64,000 nucleotides of DNA, from assembly GCA_004329165.1 (NCBI GenBank), contig CM014734.1, positions 62,832,334-62,896,333 of the forward strand, written 5' to 3'. Both the position numbers and the translations under genes were made by a program. Source of the DNA: Spatholobus suberectus (lineage: Eukaryota; Streptophyta; Magnoliopsida; Fabales; Fabaceae). Below, piece by piece: positions 11,706 through 22,529 of this stretch. The notes under the pieces are model-generated. The model was given only the letters and a program-made list of their open reading frames with translations. It was not told where the DNA came from and did no database searches. Numbering within the stretch: the first letter of the stretch is position 1; each line of letters begins with the position of its first letter.

Positions 11706-12004
11706 TAATAAAGCTTGTAATTAGTTCATGTACCAGTTAGTTGCATTTTGTTATTTTAGTTAGGAATCTGTTAGGCAGTAACAGACAGCTAGCCTTCACT
11801 CTTGAGTCCCTGGATTGCTATATATAGCACCCTGATATACCTTTTTCATTCAATTGAATAGATTCTCATTTCTTCCAAAATTATTAGATGGTATCAGAGC
11901 TCCATCTTGAAGCTCTGTTGCGCAAACACTCTTATCAATGGCTCGCAACGCAACATTAATAAAATGTAACTAACTGGTATATGAACTAATTACAAGCTTT
12001 ATTA
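11706..12004. mobile_element. 299-bp inverted-repeat insertion with an LTR/PBS-like core
   Basis: The ends are 37-bp inverted repeats with one mismatch (left TAATAAAGCTTGTAATTAG..., right ...CTAATTACAAGCTTTATTA). It is flanked by a direct repeat ATTAG at 11701-11705 and 12005-12009. The paralogous 3' UTRs at about 6478 and 26478 continue without it, so those are empty sites. Inside are a TATA-like CTATATATAGCACC at about 11818 and TGGTATCAGAGC at 11889-11900, the initiator-tRNA-Met primer-binding motif of copia elements, then ATGGCTCGCAACGC. The 5-bp duplication fits integrase-type insertion, but long inverted ends do not fit a normal LTR element. Confidence 0.85.
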
Positions 12005-12589
12005 ATTAGGATTTGAGCCTTTGTGCTATATGCAACTGTATGTTTCGACACAATCACAAATGAATGTTTCCAGCTTTTCATTTTGTTTCCATGTTTAAGA
12101 TTGGCTTGCCTCAATGTATATATACAAATCAAAATATTTCTGTATTCATTATTTTATTTAAAATTTTCCTTGGCTGGAAAGACAAAATAACACTGCACAA
12201 CCACTTGGAATTTTGCCATGGATGAGACCTATTTTGGGTTCATGTTGCTTAATTAATTCCTTTACCAATCACGGCACTTCACGAAAATACCTGACGATGA
12301 GAAGTGTTATAAATTACCATGCATTTAGCTTGGCATTAATTGTAGAATGAAATTGAAAACATTTTTGGTTCTTAAGATAATATTCATATTATTTATTTTA
12401 ACTAGACTTTTGCTTTTAAGAAATGGATTTTGATCAACAGTAGGGCCCCAAATAAGCGTATTAGGTCCCTTAAGAACTTAGTTATGGCCGTGGAGAGAAT
12501 TGCAGTATCTTCAATTAAACAAAAATATGCCGATCATTATAAAGGAAAAACCAACGATTTTATTTTATGTTAAAATCACAAAGAGTTTT

Positions 12590-13000
12590 AAACGGCTACA
12601 GTGTATTTAGAACACACGTTAAATGCATAGTTTTGCCGTTTTAAGAAGGTTGTTTGTGAGCTTTGTAAGTGGAGGTTGAGATAAAAGACTGCAACTATTT
12701 TGGGTACTTAGCAGGTGTGCAGGATTGGCAATAAAAATTGAAATACTCGGGTTACAATAGTTGCAGCCGTGTGAGTGTCTCACTGGTGTGTCTGATTACT
12801 TCAAAAGGGATGCAGGGCTTCAATCAAAGGGCGTACTTTTTTTTATTTGGTATTTTGTATAGGCGCTTGGCTTCTGCGGTTCTTTTGTGGGGCTATGCTG
12901 TAATTAATATCTCTTGCATTTTGTACCTCTTTTTCCAAACTTTGGCACATCTTGTGCTCTTTTTGACTTCAATTAATAATACATAATTTTGCTTATAAAA
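12590..13000 (+). mobile_element. 5'-truncated L1-type LINE (3' UTR only) with 18-bp target-site duplication
   Basis: The insert ends with a plant L1-type tail (ATACATAATTTTGCTTAT then poly-A). It is flanked by AAAATCACAAAGAGTTTT (12572-12589) and AAAATCACAAGGAGTTTT (13001-13018), an 18-bp target-site duplication with one difference. The open frame at 12738-12986 is part of the LINE 3' region (WGYAVINISCILYLFFQTLA...), not a gene. Length and variable target duplication are typical of target-primed reverse transcription. Confidence 0.85.
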
Positions 13001-13210
13001 AAAATCACAAGGAGTTTTGGAGGAAACTCATAAAAATATTGAAGTATATGAAAATCAATTATCTTTTTTTCAAAGAGGATCATCTATTTTTTATGATCCG
13101 ATGAAAACTTTTCAAATCATATTTCAGACATAAACACAAACTTCCTATATATATCATTCTTAGACCAGCTTTTAAATATCCAGGTCAAACTCTAAGAAAA
13201 ACAGTCAACC

Positions 13211-13688
13211 AGTGTGTTTAGCGAATCACTCTAGTAGCTTATAAACAAACTACTTTAACCAAAATTAGCTTGTTTGGTATACAAGCTTATTTTACTAGTT
13301 TCTAACTTATTTTCATAAGTTAGTTAAAATAGTTTATGAAAATAAGCTAGCTTATAAATTACTAGCTTTTTTGTTTTTTCATTTTTATCTTTACTAATTT
13401 ATTTGAATCTTTTTTACTCTTTTTTAAATATTTTCTTTTATGTCATTTTACATTTATCAGTTAGTTTATTAGCTAATTTTTCCAAACACTTTCAATTCAA
13501 TTAGCTAACTTATAAATTTTCAGCTTTTTAACTCTTAGTTTATAGCTTATAAGTTTCAGTTAGCTTATAACATACTTTCACCAAACACACCCATAAGCTT
13601 GTCTACCAAACAAGCTTTTTTCGTCAAATTAACTTATATGCTAGTCAAAGTAGTTTATAAGTTACTAGAGTAATTTACTAAACACACT
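13211..13688. mobile_element. MITE with long terminal inverted repeats (AGTGTGTTTAG ends)
   Basis: The left end AGTGTGTTTAGCGAATCACT and the right end (reverse complement AGTGTGTTTAGTAAATTACT) match, and the match continues inwards through CTCTAGTA(G/A)CTTATAAAC. The interior is rich in TAGCTTATAAGTT-like pieces in both orientations. No coding capacity. I could not define a target-site duplication, so the superfamily is open. Confidence 0.72.
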
Positions 13689-14284
13689 CTGTCATATACG
13701 TTTTCTCCTTCTCTTGTTCTTGTTGAAATGAGTAAAAAAAAAAAAAAAACCTACTGTTTCTTTGTTTGATGAAATGAATCTCCTAGCTCATCTTCATTTT
13801 CAATGAAAAGCCTTCAACTTCATTTCTGATTTCACTAGATTCTAACTTGTAAATATCCACTTTATCTCTAATTGTTCCCCCAACTCCAACTCAAATCCCA
13901 ATTGCTCAGTGAGATTAATTGTGATATTCTGAACCATTATTTGGTAGATCACACTCTTCTAGCACATCATCCAACTTATCCTCAGTTTCAACAAAGATTT
14001 GAAACGAAAGCTTTGGGTTATAAGTCGTGTACTGACCACATATTGACCCTTCTCAAGGACAGATCTAGAAAATAATTAAAAAAACAGATCTAAAAAATAA
14101 TTTAAAAAAGGGGCTAGAAGTGAATAAACATTAGATAAAATGTCAATTTAGTCCATAAAAAATTTGTTCTACCCTTTAATTTGGTCTTTCACGTTACAAA
14201 AATTATCAATTTGATTGACATCACCGGTTAATTTAGTACTTATAGGCCCTTTGGATCAGACGTCTTTGATTAACAAGGGGCGGC

Positions 14285-14600
14285 GAAAAGTTCTACTTGG
14301 TGAAGGGTGAGAAAGATAAGGAATAGGAAAAAAAGGTAAAGTTTTGGCATGATCACGGGAGAGACACTTCTTCTCTTATAGACTCTTTCCCTATATTATA
14401 AAAAGTTTCTACCGTTAAGAATGCATGTGTTGCTCATTTAGGTGAGTGGAAGAATAGAATGTGGTATTCGAAATGGCAGTGGAGGCAGGATTTGTTTACG
14501 TGATAAGAAGCTCTTTTGAGGTAAGGAGGTGCAAGATGGATGGGTGGGTTTGGATGGAAGATAGTTCTAGACTTCTAGGACATGTTTTTGTTAATTCTAC
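14285..14600 (+). pseudogene. LINE ORF2 C-terminal fragment
   Basis: Translation gives pieces such as KFWHDHGRDTSSLIDSFP, TVKNACVAHLGEWKN and WQWRQDLF in series. These resemble the segment downstream of the reverse transcriptase in plant L1 ORF2 (the FPRLYSLSTQK...W.WRR.LF.WE region). Stops interrupt it and the rest of the element is absent. Identification is from pattern only. Confidence 0.55.
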
Positions 14601-14819
14601 TTACTCCTTTTCATGAAGTCAGTTGAATCATGGATAACGAAGGTGTGGTAGGAGTATAAAAATTTAAGAAAATATGAACATTCGACTGTGGTAACTACGC
14701 CGATTGTGTCAAGTAATATAAAGGTAAGTAGAGTGTTGATCCTTCCTGAAATTGAGCCAATTAACAACTACTATCAACTTGAATTATTTAAGCAAACCAA
14801 AGAATTAAAAAAAATTGAA

Positions 14820-15211
14820 GGCTTAAATATGTTTTTAGTTTCAAATTTGAAATAATTTTTTTTGGTCCTTCAAATTTAAAATTAATTTTTTTAGTCCTTG
14901 TAATTTGAAAAAAACCTATTTTAGTCTCTCTGCACAAACGCTTTTTGCACAAATGTCGTTAAAATGAATACTATGAAAGAAAAATACACATTTAATATGG
15001 TGTTTGATAATAAAAATGCAAAATCAATGAGAGCTGCCATGTAAGCAACTTATAATTCGTTAGTCAAGTAAGTGAAATCTCAAATGACATTTGGGCAATG
15101 GAACTAAAACAATTTTATTTAAATTACAAGGACTAAAAAAATTAATTTTAAATTTGAGAGGCCAAAAACAAATTTACCTCAAATTTGAAAGACTAAAAAT
15201 ATATTTAAACC
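14820..15211. mobile_element. Mutator-like MITE with perfect 9-bp target-site duplication
   Basis: The ends are inverted repeats (GGCTTAAATATGTTTTTAG on the left, CTAAAAATATATTTAAACC on the right), and the inverted similarity continues inwards for about 100 bp (TTGGTCCTTCAAATTT against AAATTTGAGAGGCCAAA). It is flanked by AAAATTGAA at 14811-14819 and again at 15212-15220. A 9-bp duplication and long TIRs are Mutator/MULE features. No coding capacity. Confidence 0.9.
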
Positions 15212-16084
15212 AAAATTGAAATAAGAACAAATAAACGAGCACAACGACTAAAAGAATATGATAATCTGAAAGGTAACTAGGATAGAATCCTCTTCCTCTT
15301 CGCTCTATGTAGCAATCCAATCTAATATAATCTAATCCTTGTCATTGCAGTTTAAAACTACGAAAACAAATGAAGCCTAATTTAGTTGGTTAGAATCTTT
15401 TTACCTGAATTAGTATTCACAATTCCATTGATACATTGGCTAAGTAACGAGAACAAAGATCTCTAAAGAACTCAAAAATTCAATATTCTTTTTCTAGACA
15501 CACCCAAATTTATGGCAACTTATTTTAGTTTTAACTTACGCCCAATTTTTCAATTACAGTACGTGCGAACTAAAACTCAATTTCTATAGTTATAGAAACT
15601 AAAGAAATGTAAAGACCAGAAAGATAGAAGCCCACAACACAAGAATCAGATTATATTAGAAAAACGTCCAAATTACTTAGAGATCTAAGTCAAATTCATC
15701 AACCCTAGTTTAGAGAGTTTTACTTAATTACACACAAGAAACAAATAAAACAAGAAAATGGGTAATATTTGTACTCAAGTGGAGATGAATTGAGCAAATC
15801 AAAATTAACTTTGAAAATCTTTTCTTCAACACTTTTTTGAAAAACCTGAAAAATGATTGCCTTTCCCTTTTTTTAATATTGGATTGCTTAAACAATTTCC
15901 TTCGAGGTTATAGTACTAGATACACTCTAATGCCATAAAGCTTAGAAAATTTTGGGAAACTAAAAGCGTACAGAATAAATTAAAGGAACAAAGAATATAA
16001 TTAAGTCATAATTTTAAATACAACTGTTCTCTAATTCCTTTTCTTCCTTTTGGTTCCATGCAAAATTTTTCATAACCTTTTTTT
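15212..16084. other. Intergenic, no feature recognised
   Basis: AT-rich sequence without a supported gene or a clear repeat structure. Confidence 0.5.
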
Positions 16085-16205
16085 TTCCTAAAAAGAAAGA
16101 AAGGCGGAGCATGAGGAGAAAAAACATACAGCCATGGGCGGGTTTGACTGTCACCTAATTATTATTTTTAAATTGACTTCATAAAAAATTATTATTGAAA
16201 AACAT
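16085..16205 (+). pseudogene. EXO70 upstream-region relic, left part
   Basis: Runs such as AAAGGCGGAGCATGAGGAGA, CAGCCATGGGCGGG and TTTGACTGTCACC match the 5' flanks of the other copies (AAAGGCCTAGCATGAGCC..., CAGCCATGGGAGGC..., TTTTACCGTCACTTCC at 23838-23897 and 58380-58446). The continuation of the same flank is found at 21780-21925, after the CACTA element. No coding part of this copy remains. Confidence 0.72.
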
Positions 16206-16549
16206 TCAACTAGGCCATGTCTCCTTTCATCATAGAGAAAAAATTATTATGGGTATTAGATGGTCACCAACCCGACTGAGAGTCAACTCCTTTAACTGTG
16301 TCTCTCGTCTACCCTTTTTTTTTGTAGACTCATCAGAAGGGTTACTAGAAGAATCAGTCATGAGCCTGTTTACAAATGAAAAAAGAAAAGAAATGTATAT
16401 CAGTATCAACATTCACAAAACATGTCATTTCGAAAGAAAAACATTACAATTGAAATAAAATAAAAAAAATTAAAAAAATAACAAAAACAAGAATAAACAA
16501 TAAGATAAATATAAGTTAGTAACTAACACTGTCAAGTACGTATGTTTTC

Positions 16550-19500
16550 CTATATTCCTTCGTGATGATTATCATGGGTGGTATGTACATCATCCACTTC
16601 ATTCTCATCACTAAAAGTGGGCACCTATATTGAGAAAGAAGGAATGTCAATAAGATTGACATTTGAATCTTCTTTTTCATCACTAGCACGCACGCTTCTT
16701 TCTTGCAGAACCACTAACCATCTTTTGTTAAAAGGATCACTAACATAAAAAACTTGTTTTGCTTGGTAGGCCATAATGAAAGGCTCTTCCTTATAACCTA
16801 CTTTGCTAAGATTCACCAATGTGAACCTTAATTCATCGGTTTGCACACCAGTATTACTGTCAACCCACTTACATTTAAAAACAAGCACTCTGAATTTTGT
16901 GTAGTCAACCTCCCATATGTCTTCAATAACTCCAAAGTAACACATGGATGCCATAACGGGATTTTTATCCTTTGAACTAGAGAAGTGTATGGACTTAGCC
17001 ACAACCATAACCCCACTGTTTTACACGGTACTCTTCTCATCCAATGACTTTGTATGGAAACAAAACTTGTTGATATCGTATCTAGTCCAACATATGACAT
17101 TAAAGTTAGGTCCATGTGCTAGCCATTTTAATGTGTTAGAAGCATTATCATCATTCAAAACTTGTTCTTTAAACCAATTTAAGAATGTTTTGTTATACTC
17201 ATTCAACTGCCATTTTTTCGGCATTCTAAGATTGTTTTTCTTGACAATGTTTTTGTGAGCAGAAAAGTAAGGTTCAACTTCATTAGTATTATTCAATATA
17301 TACAAGTGTGCTTGTAAAACTTCCTCCTGACTCATTGGTTTAATGTTTACACCTCGAGTACCCTTACCGAAAAATCTTCCATTATGACATGATTTAGGAA
17401 GCCTTATAGGTTCAGCTTGTGACAGATATTTCGTACAAAACTTGATGGCTTCTTCAGCAATGTAGCTTTCAACAATAGATGCTTCTGGATGGTATGGATT
17501 CTTGACATACCCTTTCAAGATCTTTATATATCATTCAACAGGATACATCCACCGTAAATAAACTGGACCACAGAATCTAATCTCTCTCACAAGATACACT
17601 ATTAAGTGAACCATGATGTCAAAAAATGAAAGGAAAACACATCTCTAACTGGCACAATATAATAGTAGCTTCATTTTCTAACTCATCCAACTTCATAGGG
17701 TCAATGACTTTGTTGCATATGGCATTGAAGAATAAGCACAGTCGCGTAATGACATGTCTAACCTTTTTAGGCAATATGTCACGAATAGCTACTAATAGGA
17801 GTTGTTGCATCAAGACGTGGCAATCATGAGACTTTAACCTAAGTAATTTAAGATCTTTCAGTAACACAAGGCTCTTGATGTTCGAAGAGTATCCTTGTGG
17901 CACCTTCACGCCTTGTAAACACTTACAGAAACTTATTTTTTCTTCTCTTGACAAGGTATGACATGCTGGGGGAAAATATGTCCGCTTACCCATTAACTAT
18001 GGACTTAACTAGAGGCGTATATCTATCTCAACAAGATCTTGACGAGCATTCAAACCATCATTTGTCTTGCCTTTAATGTTCAAAAGAGTGCCAATGACAC
18101 TATCATAAACCTTTTTTCTCAACATGCATTACATCTACACAATGTCTAACATCTAGATCGCACTAGTAGGGAAGATCAAAGAAAATCGACCTCTTCTTCC
18201 ACAAGTTTTTCTTGGTGGCTTTCTTTTGAGTCTTTCCAAATTCGACACTGATATCCTTCACCCGTTGATAAACCTGCTCGCCAGTTAAGGTGGGTGACGC
18301 AATACCATCCTCCTAATATCCATTAAAAGCTTTTTTGAGTCTACGATATAGTGATTAGGCCTGAGAAATTTCTGATGCTCTGTGTAAACTGTTTTCTTGC
18401 CATGTTTTAGTTGTATCTAGCATGTGTCTTCTTCATAGATAAGGCAAGCATTATGCCCCTTAACACTATATTCGCTTAAGTTTCCATATACTAGAAAGTT
18501 ATTGATAGTACAAAATAACATTGCACGTAACATGAAATTTTCACGACGATTCTCGTCATACACATTAACACCTTCATCCCACATCATTCTCAAATCTTTA
18601 ATCAAGGGACGTAAGTAGACATCTATGTCATTTCTTGGTTGTTTTGGGCCCGCAATCATCATAGATAACATAACATATTTCCGCTTCATGCATAACTAAG
18701 GAGACAAATTATAAATAACTAGGAGAACAGGTCATGAATTGTGCTTACTAGATAAGTTACCATAAGGATTCATTCCATCTGTAGCAAGTCCAAGCCTAAG
18801 GTTTCTTGCCTCAGTCCTAAAGGCTGGAAACAAATGATCAATTTTCTTCCATTGCGGAAAATTAGCAGGATGGCGAAGCTATTCATCACATTTTCTCCCA
18901 TCTACATGCCACGTAAGGTTTTTCGCGTCTTCTGCATTAGCAAATAATCGCTTAAACCTTGAAATTATTGGAAGATACCATAACACCTTTGCAGGGGGAC
19001 CCTCTTTTTTGCTCTCATCACTATTACAATCATCATCCTTTACTTTATATCATGACACCCCACACTTGGGACATTTATGCAACTCTTCAAACTCTTCTCT
19101 GTACAATATGCAATCATTAGAGCATGCATGTATTTTTTTGTATTCCAATCCCATCAGACACAACACTTTCTTTGCCTCATAATTACGTCTCGGCAACGTG
19201 TTATCTTCTGGAAGCATTTCGTTCAACAACTCAAGTAATTTGGTGAAACTTTTATCACTCCATCGATTTCTTGCCTTAGGATTCACCAATCTTAAAACCA
19301 TTGACAACCGTGTGAATTTAGTGCACCCTGGACATAGAGGCTTACCTGCATCATTGCACAAAGTGTCGTGTACATGAGCTCGCTGAAAAGACTCTGGTCC
19401 AATATCACGAATCATGTCCTCTAGTCAATCATCCATAGGTACATCAACTTGCTCTGTTTGAGACACACTCAGCATGTCTAATAATTCACCATGCCATGTT

Positions 19501-19712
19501 CATGTTATATAACTCTTGCAAAACCCATCACAAAGAACATGCTCCCGTATTTGCTTAATTTGTATTCGTCTCTCATTCAAACAATTAACACAAGGACAAT
19601 AGAAGAACCCACTACTATTATGAAGATTTCTTTCCACAAATTAGATAAACTCTTCCACTCTATTTTGATACTCATCAGTTGTGCGTCTAGAATTAATTCA
19701 ACTACGATCCAT
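16550..19712 (-). pseudogene. CACTA tnp2-like transposase, many stops and frameshifts
   Basis: Read on the minus strand from an ATG at 19712. A transposase-associated N-terminal domain comes first (RTTDEYQNRVEEFI, FFYCPCVNCLNERR). It is followed by NRWSDKSFTKLLELLNEMLP and CPKCGVS, then the Transposase_21 region (DVYLRPLIKDLRMMWDEGV and LVYGNLSEYSVKGHNACL), a DUF4218-like region (17021-17993, with NGRFFGKGTRGVNIKPM) and a DUF4216-like region (16625-17008, with YFGVIEDIWEVDY and YVSDPFNKRWLVVLQ). This is the usual tnp2 domain order. At least six stops or frame changes separate these parts, so it is non-functional. Confidence 0.88.
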
Positions 19713-21097
19713 AACTTCGTATTGTGATCCACGAACCATATCTTAATGCATGTAAATCTCACTTTTGTATACAAGGTGTGGCCCTATCCCATTCAGAAAG
19801 ACATTTTCTTAAACTTGATTAATACGTACAGGTTTAGTCTCATGTCTTAAATTTGACAAAATTTCAGCAGCATTTCGCATTGTTCTCCAAGTACATGGAA
19901 TGAAAGTGGTGACATCAAATTCACCACAATCAAGTATGCACCCGGAGACACAACATGAAATGCATTAAACCGAAATTTAATCAAATTTAAGATGAAACTT
20001 AACCACTACGTATTAATCAAGTATAAAAAATGAATATTTCCAAACTGTCTAACTGGACAATTCAAGATTCAATACAATAATTAGTACTTTAATCATTATA
20101 TTGAATCTCAAATGAGAAACTAAGGTTCGCTCGTAATGCATAAATTTAATAAAAAACAACAAAATTAAACACAAACATAATGAATATAATTTATATAGAA
20201 ATTTTGACAGAGTTTCCTTTTATTTTGGTACTTTCCCAAATACCTGTTAATATGTATTCAATCATAAGACTAAAGATTAACCGATCAGACAATCCAATCC
20301 ACAACAACTCTTACATATCGACTCTCATGGCCAATATTATTACATTTAAATTTCTTAATCTCTTAAACTTTAGCACTTAAATTATTCAATTTTAGATTCT
20401 TATATACTAATTCACTCTTAAACTTTGCTCACTTTATCTTAACAGTGTATTCTCCCACAAAAGTCCACTTATATTATTATCTTTTAATTTCCTAACAATG
20501 TTCCCAATCTACACTAAGGCTAGTTCTTTCATTCTTATAATCCTCCAACTCTATAGGCATCATACATATTAAACAAAATATAATATATTTTATGACAATT
20601 AATTCCTTAAATATCTTTAATTAAATTAATTTCAAATTTTTATCCTTTCTCATTACTAAGCAACATCAACTTAAGTACTAACCAAAATAATTGACTTCAA
20701 TTGATTGTATAACTTATGTCATTCAATTCTCAACAATTAAAATCCTTAACATATACTCATATAAGTTATGACTAACTTAAATAATACTTTTAGATTTTTA
20801 CTTAAAGATTCGTAAATCCATACATGTAAAATCAACTAAATTTATCTTCTATTCATCAATATATATATTCAAGCATAGCCTCTAGCAATTAATTTCCCAT
20901 AGTAAGAAAATTCAATTGCAAAACCGCAATAATGACAGCACATGCATTAACAAAAATTGCAAAAATGGAGCTTGCATCTATGCAATGCTGAACTTGTTGG
21001 TGTTGAATGGAGGTGAAGGTGAAGCGCGAAAGCCCAAACGCCCCAATGCAATGCAGATTTTGAACTTCAATGAAGTTTGGGAGCAGTGCAAGACACG

Positions 21098-21262
21098 AAC
21101 ACAATGGATGGAGGGAGGGAGAGCGCGACGCAAACACAATGGAGGGAGGGAGAGTGGGATGCGACCACAATGGAGGGAGGGAAAGCGCCACTTGAACACA
21201 AATGGAGGGAGGGAGAGTGCAACTTGAGTTTGGAGTGAAGGAGGGAGGGAGGGAGAGGGGGT
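21098..21262. repeat. Purine-rich GGAGGGAGGGAGAG degenerate tandem repeat
   Basis: About five imperfect units of roughly 30-40 bp, each containing GGAGGGAGGGA(G/A)AG followed by a variable GCGACGC/GGGATGC segment and AACACAATGG. It lies between the CACTA terminus and the transposase start. The opposite strand gives proline/serine-rich frames that are artefacts of the repeat. Confidence 0.75.
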
Positions 21263-21779
21263 GTCGATGCGCAGAACAATAAGATAAGACGACGGAGCCA
21301 CTCGTTTATGAGTAAAAATTTTAAAATGATGCACTTTTTAAAGCGGTTCCAATAGGAACCAGTTTAAAAACTTTATTTTTTACATCGCTTCTTTAGAACC
21401 AATTTAAAATTATGCATTTTAAATTGGTTACATCTATAACCGATTTAAAAATTAGTTTTTAACTCGGTTATAATACAACAGAGTTAAAAACTTTCGTTTA
21501 AAATTGCAAAAATGCCACCGTGTCTTTTTTTAAATCAGTTGAATGTGAACTGTTTTAAAGTCCTGCTCTAATATTGATTTTTTGCACTAGTGTATGAACA
21601 CCTATACAGTATATACGCCTAATTGTTACTTTTTATTTCTCTCTTCTTGTCACATTATATTACCTATTATATCTATATTTATCTGTTTTATCTCTTTGTC
21701 TCTCAAGGTGTAGATTAACCCAAAGGTGTCCATGTATCATTTTTCTTCGTCATATATTATACCATCCGTTTTCACTGCT

Positions 21780-21925
21780 TTGGTCGTTACTAAACATGCA
21801 CATGTGGGACTGCTTATTTTGAGCACATTTCTAAATTATTGACCAAGACTTGGAACTAACAACTTCTTTGAAAATAAGTATAGATAAACAAGGCATTGTC
21901 TTCTGCGATATGCTCTTTTTTAAAA
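21780..21925 (+). pseudogene. EXO70 upstream-region relic, right part, with conserved W-box
   Basis: CATGTGGGACTGCTTATT and ATTGACCAAGACTTGGAACTA match the proximal upstream flanks at 24062-24110 and 58678-58725 in order, and TGCGATATGCTC follows as in the other copies. A TTGACC core lies at 21839-21844. The coding sequence that should follow is absent. Confidence 0.75.
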
Positions 21926-22077
21926 TAAATAGTCTTATTTATGGTTGCTTGAGGTTTAGACCAGGCCACGGTTGAACTTATCCTGCTGACCCACGTTTTA
22001 ACATATCAAAATCCCACTTTTTCAACATTAACTGTCACTTGTCTCCTGAAGTCTTTTCACGAAAAGTAATGTTATTT

Positions 22078-22235
22078 ACACATCAAATTTTTACAACAAA
22101 TTATATAAAAGGGAGAGGGATAAGAAGAGAACGGAGAAAATGTATAATAAGATAGCTAGGTAATGTGTTAGAAAAAGGTAAAGAGAAAAGGTGAATGCGG
22201 AGAAATTGTTGTAAAAATTTGTTATATTTTTTCAG
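22078..22235. mobile_element. Small MITE with TTTTTACAACAAATT inverted ends
   Basis: AAATTTTTACAACAAATTATA near 22084 and TTGTTGTAAAAATTTGTTAT near 22208 are inverted copies enclosing a purine-rich core. A related arrangement is seen near 28700-28880. About 155 bp, non-coding. Confidence 0.6.
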
Positions 22236-22529
22236 AAATATTTACTTAAAAATAAATGTAATAATCCAAATATTAATTTTTTTTGGTAAAGAAATATGTG
22301 GAATATTTTTTAGAGAAATTTATTTTGAACTTTTGATAATATTTCTCAGGATAATTCTTCGGGAAATATTGTGAAAAATATATTATTTATATGAGAATTT
22401 ATTTATAATATTTAATAAGTATGTATATCTCACCATTTAAGCATGTTTTAACTAACGAATTTTATAACAATATATATGATGGCTAAATTCATCATGGACT
22501 GATTTTGCACTAGAGTACGTTAAGAGTTA

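Larger units (their letters stand above)
16206..21592 (-). mobile_element. CACTA (En/Spm-type) DNA transposon relic, left end missing
   Basis: The right edge carries TTTTTTGCACTAGTG ending at 21592, which on the minus strand reads CACTAGTGCAAAAAA, a typical CACTA terminus. Next to it (21340-21560) lie repeated subterminal motifs of the form AACCGATTTAAAA in both orientations. A tnp2-type transposase relic lies inside on the minus strand. No matching CACTA terminus is visible on the left, and the region that would follow tnp2 is missing, so the left part is deleted and the left coordinate is approximate. Confidence 0.82.

Noticed and set aside
12738..12986. 82-codon hydrophobic frame
   Set aside because: It lies inside the LINE tail bounded by an 18-bp target-site duplication.
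20889..21334. Overlapping proline/serine-rich and arginine-rich frames
   Set aside because: Both strands stay open because of the purine-rich tandem repeat; no gene support.
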